9,418 nucleotides of DNA from Fidelibacterota bacterium (GTDB lineage: Bacteria > Fidelibacterota > UBA2242 > JAFGTP01). A program made the translations under genes and the position numbers. This document shows positions 1 to 6,848 of the stretch, one piece after another (within the stretch, counting starts at the first letter, position 1; each line of letters starts with the position of its first letter). The notes under the pieces were generated by a model that saw only the letters and a list, made by a program, of their open reading frames with translations, was not told the origin of the DNA and did not search any database. The DNA is taken from positions 1 to 9,418 of the forward strand of contig JAOZSG010000117.1 in assembly GCA_029939785.1 (NCBI GenBank), given 5' to 3'.

Positions 1-2
1 GG

Positions 3-614
3 ACAGAAGATGAATTAAATTCTATTTATGTATCTATCATAAGAAAAACATTATATTTTGTATCAATTATAATATTAATTGGTATAATTAGTGTTTCTTG
101 TACTAAAGAAAAAAAAGTAGAAAAAACTAATGATAAACCAGTTTCAAATAGTTTATCAACAACTCCAACTTCAACAACTCCCGGAGCAATAGGTAGTAAA
201 GCAGCAGACTTTACACTGATTGATCTTGACGGTAATGAAGTAACCCTGGAAAATTATAAAGACAAAGTAATTGTTCTAAATTTTTGGGCTACATGGTGTC
301 CGCCTTGTAGAAAAGAAATTCCTGATTTTATAAAGATGTATGAAAAACATGAAAAAGATGGCATGGTGATAGTTGGTGTTGGTGGCTTCAGGGAAGGATT
401 TGAGAAAATTAAACCATTTATAAAAGATAATGGAATTAATTACCCCATAGTACTTGTTAAAAGCAGTGATATAAAAACATTAACAGAAAGCTATGGTGGT
501 ATCGGTGGTATCCCAACAACATTTCTAATAGATAAATCCGGAATCATCAGACAAAAATGGGAAGGTCCCAGGTCTGAAGAAGTTTTTATGAATGAGATAA
601 ATAAATATCTATAA
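3..614 (+). CDS. TlpA/ResA-like thioredoxin, membrane-anchored or lipoprotein, 5' partial
   Basis: This is probably a periplasmic or surface-anchored thiol-disulfide oxidoreductase of the TlpA/ResA group, which reduce or shuffle disulfides in exported proteins, often cytochrome c apoproteins. The frame is open from the window edge. Numbering from the codon at 3, residues 14-32 are a hydrophobic segment after an RK pair. It ends in VSC (Cys 33), an imperfect lipobox. A Ser/Thr/Lys-rich linker follows to about residue 62, then a thioredoxin fold. The WCPPC active site has its CPPC at 297-308 (Cys 99 and Cys 102). The cis-proline loop GGIPTTF has its Pro at 513-515. No ATG, GTG or TTG occurs in frame before the fold; the first in-frame ATG (336) lies after CPPC and cannot be the start. 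The start is therefore upstream of the window, or a rare codon is used. The fold is certain; the substrate is unknown. Confidence 0.9.
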   Translation, partial: TEDELNSIYVSIIRKTLYFVSIIILIGIISVSCTKEKKVEKTNDKPVSNSLSTTPTSTTPGAIGSKAADFTLIDLDGNEVTLENYKDKVIVLNFWATWCPPCRKEIPDFIKMYEKHEKDGMVIVGVGGFREGFEKIKPFIKDNGINYPIVLVKSSDIKTLTESYGGIGGIPTTFLIDKSGIIRQKWEGPRSEEVFMNEINKYL

Positions 615-619
615 AAATA

Positions 620-643
620 TATTCAGAGCATTGACTCTGAATA
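620..643 (-). terminator. Probable intrinsic terminator for the leftward signalling operon
   Basis: A perfect 9-bp stem (TATTCAGAG at 620-628, CTCTGAATA at 635-643) closes a 6-nt loop. On the minus strand it is followed by TATTTTT (619-613), as expected for a rho-independent terminator of the leftward genes that end at 740. The T-tract overlaps the stop codon of the thioredoxin gene (612-614). On the plus strand no T-run follows this hairpin, so its likely direction is leftward. Confidence 0.6.
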
Positions 644-651
644 CAAAATGT

Positions 652-694
652 TTATCAAACCTCTCAAACAGTCTGAGAGGTTTGATAATTTTTT
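652..694 (+). terminator. Intrinsic terminator of the thioredoxin gene
   Basis: A perfect 15-bp inverted repeat (652-666 with 674-688) has a 7-nt loop AACAGTC and is followed directly by six T (689-694). This is a strong rho-independent terminator for rightward transcription leaving the thioredoxin gene. The stem core is CCTCTCA/TGAGAGG, flanked by A/T pairs. Leftward, the hairpin is followed by ACATTTTG, a poorer T-tract, so it could act only weakly in that direction. Confidence 0.85.
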
Positions 695-739
695 CTACAA
701 GTTGAATGGCAAATTTTCTATAACAGTTTAAAATTAAAA

Positions 740-1945
740 TCATTCATTAAAATTAACATCTCTGCATACTTCTTCCCATTCAGGAATAAAATCATAAAAA
801 TCTGATTCTTTAAGTAGTTCAATATTTAATTTGGAGGAAATATCCTCTTCCTTATTTCTTATCTTATAATCCATATAATCAGCAAAATGTACAGCTAATG
901 TTGGATTAAATCGTGCCTGAGGAAATTTTTCGATTGAGTGGTGAAAAGCACAAGGATATACTATTAATCCGGGTAGTCCCCATATTTGCATTAAATATGC
1001 ACCTACGGCAGTATGATCAGCACCAAAGATTTTTTTCTCTGCTTTGCATAATGATATATTTTCTTTTTTTGTCAATTCAAGTACTTTTTTATAATCTTCC
1101 GGGAATTCTGACAAAAATACTAATTTGCCTAAATCATGAAACATTCCTGCTGCGAAATAATCGTCCTGAATTTTACGAGGAACTTCTTCATAAATTGCCA
1201 AATTTTTGCAATACGATGCGATCCGATTACTATGTGCCCATAAAGATTCTGCAAATTTTTTGTCTATATTATTTCCTAATTTTTGAAAAATACCAACTGA
1301 TAAAACAAGAGTTTTAACTGTTTCTATACCTAACATAACGACTGCATCGACGGGTGTTGTAATTTTCTGTGGTAATCCAAAAAAAGAGGAATTAATTAGT
1401 TGTAAAAATTTTGTACTCATTCCAATATCTTTTGCAACTATTTTGCCGATATCTCTTAGAGAAGTATTTGGTAAATCAACCTTATTGATAATTTCTGTAT
1501 ATATCGATGGAAGACTTGGTAGACTTTTTATTCTGGAGATTATTTCAGTTAAATTTTCATTTCCCAGAAGTTCCTGAAGATTTTGTGCCTGAATAATTAC
1601 ATTTTTTATGGTTGCCAATTCACAGGGTTTTTGTAAATATTGGTGGATAATATTTACAGAATCCATGGTTATATTACTAGTTGAATGACCGGTAAGTGCA
1701 ATTCGCAAAGTTTTTGGTGCAGTATCTCTGACAAATTTCAAAAAATCAATTCCATCCATTTCGGATATTTTTAAATCAGAAATTACGACATCAAAAGATT
1801 TTTCTTTTAACATTTCCAAAGCTGTTTTGCCAGAATCAGTAAAACTTACATCCCATTCATCACTAATTGAATGAAATTGTCTTTTGATACTTTTTAAAAC
1901 ATTTTTATCATTATCTACAAATAGTACTTTTCGTTTTTTATTCAT
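740..1945 (-). CDS. Response regulator with REC and HDOD domains
   Basis: This is a cytosolic response regulator whose output is an HDOD domain rather than a DNA-binding domain. HDOD proteins act mostly as scaffolds or regulators in chemotaxis, motility, cell-cycle and c-di-GMP signalling. The receiver covers residues 1-120: acidic FVDND (Asp 11, Asp 13), phosphoacceptor Asp 57 in VISD, Thr 85 and Lys 106 (QKP). The loop after Asp 57 reads LKISEMDG and lacks the usual Met-Pro. The HDOD domain covers about 140-360 and starts with LPSLPSIYTEI. It keeps His 238 (LWAHS), His 270-Asp 271 (FHDLGK), His 311 (ADHTAVGAYL), His 335-His 336 and Asp 356, so possible metal ligands are present, though the GYP motif is absent. 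The start overlaps the end of the upstream REC-kinase gene by 8 nt, and only a purine-rich AGAAAGAAAA precedes it, so translation is probably coupled. It is the last gene of the operon. Domain assignment is secure; the target is unknown. Confidence 0.92.
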   Translation of the reverse strand: MNKKRKVLFVDNDKNVLKSIKRQFHSISDEWDVSFTDSGKTALEMLKEKSFDVVISDLKISEMDGIDFLKFVRDTAPKTLRIALTGHSTSNITMDSVNIIHQYLQKPCELATIKNVIIQAQNLQELLGNENLTEIISRIKSLPSLPSIYTEIINKVDLPNTSLRDIGKIVAKDIGMSTKFLQLINSSFFGLPQKITTPVDAVVMLGIETVKTLVLSVGIFQKLGNNIDKKFAESLWAHSNRIASYCKNLAIYEEVPRKIQDDYFAAGMFHDLGKLVFLSEFPEDYKKVLELTKKENISLCKAEKKIFGADHTAVGAYLMQIWGLPGLIVYPCAFHHSIEKFPQARFNPTLAVHFADYMDYKIRNKEEDISSKLNIELLKESDFYDFIPEWEEVCRDVNFNE

Positions 1946-3077
1946 TATTTTCTTTCTGCCAAGGAATATATATTGTAAAAGATGTTCCTACATTTTCTTT
2001 GCTGTCCACCAGAATATAACCACTATGTCTTTCTATAATTATTTTTAGAATATAGAGTCCTATTCCAAATCCACCTTTTGATTTTTTTGTAGAAAATCTT
2101 GGTTCAAATATTCTTGTTATTAAGTTTTCATTCATTCCTATACCATTATCCGTGAATATGAATTTATTGTATATACCATCTTTAATATCTGTATTGTTTT
2201 TAATATTATCAATACTTGCTGAAATAAAAATTTTTCCACCTTTAGGCATTGCTTGTTTTGCATTTATTATAATGTTAAGAAAAACCTGTAATATCTGAGT
2301 ATGATTTGCTTCTGCTCCAAAGTTTGACCCCTGAATATCTGTTTCTGTTTTAACATCATGTGATAACATTGGTTTAACAATTTCTATAGAGTCATTAAGT
2401 ATCTCCAGTAAATTACAATTATCTACTACCTCTTCATGCTGTTTTGTTAAGTTTAATATTTGATTGGTCATGACTCCTGCTCTTTTCGAGACTTTTTCGA
2501 TTTTTTCTAAAATTTCCTCTATTGGTTGATCATTGTCCAATCGTATTTTAATAAGTAAAGGATAATTTTGAATTATCATTAACATATTTTTTAAATCATG
2601 GACTACACCACCTGACAGCATTCCCATGGTCTCAATTTGCTGAGAATATATTAATTGATCTTGCAATAATACGTTTTGTAGTTTTAATTGATCCTGAGAT
2701 AATTTTAATTTTAATGTATTTTTGATTCGTGCTATCAAATCTTCTTTTTGAATTGGTTTACCTAATAAATCGGTTGCACCATTACTTAAGGCTTTTCTTT
2801 TTAGTTCAGAATCTTTTAAGCCTGTAATCATTACAACTTCAATATTTTTAGTATTTTTTTTTGTTTTGATTAATTCTAATAAATGAAATCCATCTTTTTC
2901 AGGCATATTTATATCTGAAATTACAATGTCAATTTTTTCATTATTAATGATTTGCCATCCTTTATCGACACAATCTCCAAAATGTAAATCCCAATCATTA
3001 CGAAAAGAACTTAACATGCGTTTAATACTATTTAATAAATGTTTATCATCATCAACAAATAAAATCCCTGGTTTCAT
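1938..3077 (-). CDS. Soluble hybrid histidine kinase, REC-HisKA-HATPase
   Basis: This is a cytosolic sensor kinase with an N-terminal receiver and no membrane segment. The receiver (1-122) has FVDDD, phosphoacceptor Asp 55 in ISDINMPEKDG, Thr 85 and Lys 107 (GKP). A short coiled linker (about 123-148) leads to the dimerisation/phosphotransfer helix with His 160 in GGVVHDLKN, close to the NtrB-type H-box. The ATPase domain has the N-box with Asn 268 and Asn 272, the G1 box FTDNGIGM (Asp 310), the F-box IFEPRFSTK (323-331) and the G2 region GGFGIGLYI. The F-box has Arg where Phe or Tyr is common. All catalytic landmarks are present, so the kinase should be active. There is no PAS or GAF input, so control probably comes through its receiver. 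Its ATG overlaps the TGA of the upstream kinase gene (ATGA), with AAGGA 6 nt before it. Its receiver is clearly similar to that of the following HDOD protein, a likely phosphotransfer partner. Confidence 0.93.
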   Translation of the reverse strand: MKPGILFVDDDKHLLNSIKRMLSSFRNDWDLHFGDCVDKGWQIINNEKIDIVISDINMPEKDGFHLLELIKTKKNTKNIEVVMITGLKDSELKRKALSNGATDLLGKPIQKEDLIARIKNTLKLKLSQDQLKLQNVLLQDQLIYSQQIETMGMLSGGVVHDLKNMLMIIQNYPLLIKIRLDNDQPIEEILEKIEKVSKRAGVMTNQILNLTKQHEEVVDNCNLLEILNDSIEIVKPMLSHDVKTETDIQGSNFGAEANHTQILQVFLNIIINAKQAMPKGGKIFISASIDNIKNNTDIKDGIYNKFIFTDNGIGMNENLITRIFEPRFSTKKSKGGFGIGLYILKIIIERHSGYILVDSKENVGTSFTIYIPWQKENNE

Positions 3078-5068
3078 TCTTCTTCCTTATTATTAGACAG
3101 TAAAGGTAATCTAACTATAAATGTTGTGCCTTTTCCTATCTCAGTTTCAAAATTTAATTGCCCATTATAATTGTTTGTTACTAAGTTATAGACCATTGCT
3201 AATCCCTGACCTGTTCCTTTACCAATTTCTTTTGTTGTAAAAAATGGTTCAAAAATTCTGTCTCGAATATCTTCCGGAATACCTGTACCATTATCGCTAA
3301 CATGAATTTCGACAAATATATTTCCATTACAAATGGTTTTAATTTTTATTAAACCTTTTTCCTGACTTCCTTTTGCCTGAATAGCATGAACTGCATTAAT
3401 TATCAAATTAATTACAATTTGACTAATTTTATCTTTGTGTGCAGGTACAACTAATCCTGGTTCAAACTCTGTTTCAATCTCAGAATCATATTTCCATTCA
3501 TTTCGTGAAACAATAATTATCTTTTCTATAACGTCTTGTAAATTTACTTCATCATTTTCTAAACCTCCTGGATGAGAAAATGTTCTCATTGCATTAACAA
3601 TTTCAGTAATTCTATTAACTCCATCTAAAGATTCATCCAATGCTAATACAATTTCTTTTTTTAGATAATCAAGATCTATTTTATTTATTTGTTCTAAAAT
3701 ATTCTTGAATAATTCTGAATTACTTATATTTTCTGTGTTAAATTTATTGTCAATATTATCTATCAGTTTTACAATTTCAGAAAATGAATCTTTTAAAAAT
3801 TCGAGATTGTTTTTAATATATTGAATTGGCGAATTTATTTCATGAGCAATTCCAGAAGATAATTGTCCGATAGCTTTAATCTTATCTTCTTGCATTAGTT
3901 CAGATTCTAACTTGAGTTTTTCTGATATATCTCTATAAAATAATAAATAACCGTGTTTTACACCTTGAATTATCAATGATGTGCCTGTTATTGAAAAAAT
4001 ACTCTCTTTACCATTTTTCATTTGTCTTTTTTCAGATATATGAGCTTCTCCGGTTTCATCTATAATGGAAAAAACATCAGGTTCTTTACCAATTAAACTC
4101 TTTAGAGCAATTGTTTTATTGAAGTCCTTACCAACTAACTCATTGTTATTATATCCAAAAATTTCAGAAAAAGATGGATTTGTAATTAATACTTTTTGTT
4201 TTAAATCTACTACTACAATTCCGTCGGATGAACAAGATAATATAGCCTGGGTCAGATCACCGGATTTTTTTGCAATTTCTTCTTCTTCAATAAATTCAAT
4301 AATACTAACAATTTCATTAACTAAAATTGTCAATATATTATCAATCTCACCCTCTTCAGTATAATAATTATGTTGGAAGTTTAATTTTAAATTTCCGCTT
4401 TTTCCACTATTTATATTAAATGATTTATTAAATGAAATACTATTTTCTATATTTTTGCCAATAAAATGATTCTTATCCTCAAAATTAATTTCAACTAAGT
4501 TGATTTCTTCTACTCTTATGCTTGAAAAAATGATTATAACAATTTTATCTAAAATATCATCGATGGTTGTATATCTGTAACCCAATTGAAGAATCTTCAG
4601 AACAGCCGTAAGATCTTCTGTTTTTCTTTTAACTTGTTTTTCAAGTTTTTTATTTACATGCTTTAGTTTATTCTCAATCCATATATTCCTGAAAACAGTT
4701 TTAACCCTCGCTAAAATTTCTTCCTGTAGATAAGGTTTTTTTATATAATCTTCTGCTCCACATTGAAATCCTTTTGTAATAAATTCCGCATCGGATTTTG
4801 CAGTGATAAAAATAATGGGAATGTCTTTTGTATGAGGCGTTTTTTTTAATTGAGTACATATATCAAAACCATTAATATCTGGCATAATAATATCTAACAA
4901 TATCATATCTGGAATGTTCTTTTCTACATAGTTTAGTACCTCAGTACCATTTGTAGCACATACAACATTGTAAGAAGCTTTTTGTAATATGGTTTTTAAT
5001 AGTTGTAAAGTTGATTTTTCATCATCAACTATTAAAATTAAAGGCTTAGGTTTGTTTTGTAATGACAT
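3074..5068 (-). CDS. Soluble hybrid histidine kinase, REC-GAF(?)-PAS-HisKA-HATPase
   Basis: This is a 664-residue cytosolic kinase and the first gene of the signalling operon. The receiver (about 8-125) has LIVDDE, phosphoacceptor Asp 59 in LLDIIMPDING, Thr 89 (FITA) and Lys 111 (KKP). A charged coiled coil (about 130-155) leads to a region at about 155-262 with the predicted feel of a degenerate GAF domain (weak inference). A PAS domain follows at about 272-385 (SSDGIVVVD, then NPSFSEIFGYNNNELVGKD and FYRDISE). The kinase core has His 409 in SSGIAHEINSPIQYI, an H-box type common in soluble hybrid kinases, with about 60 residues of extra helix before the ATPase. The N-box has Asn 554 and Asn 558; G1 is SDNGTGI (Asp 592); the F-box is IFEPFFTTK; G2 is GKGTGQGLAM. 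The start at 5068 fits the receiver N-terminus; upstream there is only a weak AAAGAAAA. The signal sensed by the PAS domain is not evident, as no haem or flavin motif is recognisable. Confidence 0.93.
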   Translation of the reverse strand: MSLQNKPKPLILIVDDEKSTLQLLKTILQKASYNVVCATNGTEVLNYVEKNIPDMILLDIIMPDINGFDICTQLKKTPHTKDIPIIFITAKSDAEFITKGFQCGAEDYIKKPYLQEEILARVKTVFRNIWIENKLKHVNKKLEKQVKRKTEDLTAVLKILQLGYRYTTIDDILDKIVIIIFSSIRVEEINLVEINFEDKNHFIGKNIENSISFNKSFNINSGKSGNLKLNFQHNYYTEEGEIDNILTILVNEIVSIIEFIEEEEIAKKSGDLTQAILSCSSDGIVVVDLKQKVLITNPSFSEIFGYNNNELVGKDFNKTIALKSLIGKEPDVFSIIDETGEAHISEKRQMKNGKESIFSITGTSLIIQGVKHGYLLFYRDISEKLKLESELMQEDKIKAIGQLSSGIAHEINSPIQYIKNNLEFLKDSFSEIVKLIDNIDNKFNTENISNSELFKNILEQINKIDLDYLKKEIVLALDESLDGVNRITEIVNAMRTFSHPGGLENDEVNLQDVIEKIIIVSRNEWKYDSEIETEFEPGLVVPAHKDKISQIVINLIINAVHAIQAKGSQEKGLIKIKTICNGNIFVEIHVSDNGTGIPEDIRDRIFEPFFTTKEIGKGTGQGLAMVYNLVTNNYNGQLNFETEIGKGTTFIVRLPLLSNNKEEE

Positions 5069-5144
5069 TGAATTAAATTTTTCTTTAATAAATTAAATAC
5101 TTGTATTTTTTTATAACTCTATTATTGTTAATTATTCTGCATAT

Positions 5145-6116
5145 TTATTGTTCTAGTTTGAAATTTTCATTCGTAATCCAGGCAACTACATAATACCTTT
5201 CATTATTAAGACTAATGCCAACCTGTATTTTTTTGGATGCAACATTCCATTCATTAGTCCACTCAATAAATCCGGGTTCAATTTTATTCTTATCAGGAAG
5301 ATTTCCGGGACTGATACCATAAATTTCAGAATAAAAAATCATTAGATTTTCCCAGGTTTTATAAACCATTGATTTATATTGATTTTTTTTATAACCATCT
5401 GATACAATATTTATTAATATGATTTTATCTTCATTGAATATTGGTGATAACCTATATTGATAGCTACCTAACCAAACTTTAAAAGTTGGATTATCAACCA
5501 TTACATTACTAAACTTTACTCTTGGATCTTCTTTTAATTTTTTTAAAGTATTTTCTTTTGAATCACCAAATAGTACCTCACCAAAAGCTTTCTTAGATAA
5601 TATTAATTCTCTTTTGTGTTTTTGTTCTTGAACTCTTTTCTTGTGTAATTCATTTAACATTTTTTTATCTTGCTTCAGAATTAAAGTTTTAATTGAATCA
5701 AAATTACTTTCCATATTTCTATCAGAAAAAATGTAAATTGGACCAAAACTTTCTCTTTCGAAAATATAATATTCTATATTGGCTTTTTTTATACCATGAA
5801 ATAAAATACTTAATGTATCAACAGATTCAAGATATTTTTGTGAAAAAGTATCACATAATTTTTTTGTATCCTTTGGATTAAATACTGAATTTTTTTTGAG
5901 ATAAATTTTTATCAGAGCATCTTCGTGTACAGATAAATCTTTGAAATCTGCATTTTTATAAAGATAAAAATTATTAAGAGAGTTCTCCAATTCTGGTAGT
6001 ACTTTTACATTCATCTTTTTTATAATCATATTTTCATAATAATCACTATTATAAAATAAAAATCCTAAGCCAAATACTAAAACAATAATAAATAACGAGA
6101 AAGTTTTGCCTTTCAT
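5145..6116 (-). CDS. Membrane-anchored protein of unknown function
   Basis: I do not recognise this 323-residue protein. Residues 6-22 are one hydrophobic helix after MKGK, fitting an uncleaved N-terminal anchor or signal peptide, so the rest probably lies outside the cytoplasm. Two parts follow. The first (about 35-145) is mixed alpha/beta, Lys- and aromatic-rich, with one Cys (residue 88). A highly charged, probably coiled helix (about 147-172, KKRVQEQKHKRE) links to a second part (about 174-323). This opens with KKAFGEVLFGDSKENTLKKL, which recalls the small alpha/beta repeats of exported proteins that begin with an FG-x-x-FG-x-s-x-x-x pattern (weak inference). It ends in aromatic-rich strands. 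AGAGGA lies 5 nt before the ATG and overlaps the stop codon of the upstream Mpv17-like gene, so the two are very likely co-transcribed. The 76-nt gap to the kinase operon downstream shows no terminator, so transcription may read on. Confidence 0.8.
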   Translation of the reverse strand: MKGKTFSLFIIVLVFGLGFLFYNSDYYENMIIKKMNVKVLPELENSLNNFYLYKNADFKDLSVHEDALIKIYLKKNSVFNPKDTKKLCDTFSQKYLESVDTLSILFHGIKKANIEYYIFERESFGPIYIFSDRNMESNFDSIKTLILKQDKKMLNELHKKRVQEQKHKRELILSKKAFGEVLFGDSKENTLKKLKEDPRVKFSNVMVDNPTFKVWLGSYQYRLSPIFNEDKIILINIVSDGYKKNQYKSMVYKTWENLMIFYSEIYGISPGNLPDKNKIEPGFIEWTNEWNVASKKIQVGISLNNERYYVVAWITNENFKLEQ

Positions 6117-6125
6117 ATTAATCCT

Positions 6126-6662
6126 CTATTTTAATTTAATTTTTTTTCTATTAAAAAATCCCAGTATAAACCCAAGTGCGACAGACCAAATTGCAGCAAG
6201 ACCAATTTGTAATGGTTTTGGCAACATAAAAGTAATTGTATGGGCGGGAATCCAAAACCATATTAAAGATAATAAACCTTTGTCAATATTTTCCCAGTTC
6301 TTATCTTTCTTAAATAGATTGTCAAGAATTCGATGAAAAATAACAAGTAAAAGTCCAAACTGTAGATTCATTGAAACTGAAAGAGCAAGACTTCTACCAA
6401 AACCAGATATCTCCGGTAAATATTTGTGATTAATTAGCCCATCAATAAATCCCTGATAACCAACAAAAGCATATTTAATCAATATTGCTAAGATAGCCCA
6501 TTCGGTCATTTTCCAAATTATCTCTAAAGTTGTGAACGGATTATGAATCTTTTTTTGAATAATCCATCTTGAGATAAATTCTCCTAATGTTCCTAAAATC
6601 GCAAATTGTATCATTGCTGTTATTAATGGATATTTAATTACTATGCTAATATACCAATTCAT
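6126..6662 (-). CDS. Mpv17/PMP22-like small integral membrane protein
   Basis: This is a 178-residue polytopic membrane protein with about four or five hydrophobic segments (around 12-34, 53-70, 90-112, 131-147 and 150-170). The pattern resembles the Mpv17/PMP22 family: a proximal KYPLITA followed by a Leu-rich helix with Gly-Glu (LGTLGEFISRW), the central FVGYQGFIDGL in the place of the family's G-x-x-x-GP-x-x-H-x-W-Y segment, and a C-terminal block WIPAHTITFMLP followed by an Ala-Ile-Trp helix, matching the family's W-x-x-x-x-x-x-NF-x-x-VP pattern. Family membership is inferred by eye and the residues are divergent. Mpv17-type proteins are linked to membrane channel function in mitochondria; the role of bacterial relatives is not established. 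The protein ends in a basic tail (NRKKIKLK). It is first in a leftward unit with the unrecognised protein at 5145-6116. The site before the ATG is weak (GAG, 6 nt upstream). Confidence 0.75.
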   Translation of the reverse strand: MNWYISIVIKYPLITAMIQFAILGTLGEFISRWIIQKKIHNPFTTLEIIWKMTEWAILAILIKYAFVGYQGFIDGLINHKYLPEISGFGRSLALSVSMNLQFGLLLVIFHRILDNLFKKDKNWENIDKGLLSLIWFWIPAHTITFMLPKPLQIGLAAIWSVALGFILGFFNRKKIKLK

Positions 6663-6708
6663 TTACATCTCAATTCTTCATTAATTTTTAACATAATGAA
6701 ATACTTTT

Positions 6709-6714
6709 ATTATA
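6709..6714 (-). promoter_or_regulatory. Candidate -10 box for the leftward membrane-protein genes
   Basis: Read leftward, 6714-6709 is a perfect TATAAT, about 47 nt before the start codon at 6662. No convincing -35 box lies 16-18 nt upstream and no TG extension is present. In such AT-rich DNA a chance match is quite possible. Its place in the divergent intergenic region is the main support. Confidence 0.35.
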
Positions 6715-6793
6715 CTGAATATATAAACATCATTGAGTAGCAAACAAGAGTTTTTTTTATAAATTTTTTTTAGTTAATTTCAATTGATTATAT

Positions 6794-6802
6794 TGCTATA
6801 AT
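6794..6802 (+). promoter_or_regulatory. Extended -10 promoter for the HD/PspC/POT operon
   Basis: TGCTATAAT is a perfect extended -10 element (TG at 6794-6795, TATAAT at 6797-6802). A weak -35-like TTAATT at 6774-6779 stands at 17-nt spacing. Upstream are two T-rich tracts (6751-6758 and 6764-6771) in a position that could bend DNA or act like an UP element. Transcription would start near 6808-6810, giving a leader of about 40 nt to the ATG at 6849 or 6852. Confidence 0.6.
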
Positions 6803-6848
6803 GTATTAATGTTCATTCATAAAAAAATGCCAAAAATAGAGGAATAAA

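Larger units (their letters stand above)
6663..6848. other. Divergent A/T-tract-rich intergenic region
   Basis: This is the largest non-coding stretch (186 bases), lying between the leftward Mpv17-like gene and the rightward HD operon. It contains the candidate -10 elements listed separately and two T-tracts (6751-6758, 6764-6771). I see no convincing operator palindrome beyond the six-base CAATTG at 6781 onward, and no RNA gene. Confidence 0.7.

Noticed and set aside
850..1240. HD-GYP c-di-GMP phosphodiesterase
   Set aside because: The HH pair is followed by SIEKFP rather than the GYP motif, and the LPSLP start with an AKDIGMSTKFLQLINS segment is characteristic of HDOD.
913..1317. 134-codon open frame on the + strand inside the REC-HDOD gene
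   Set aside because: It is antisense to a strongly conserved domain, has no recognisable motif or ribosome site, and its composition is that of a shadow frame.
4065..4364. 99-codon open frame on the + strand inside the first kinase gene
   Set aside because: It is antisense to the PAS region; low-complexity Ser/Ile-rich product with no family signature.
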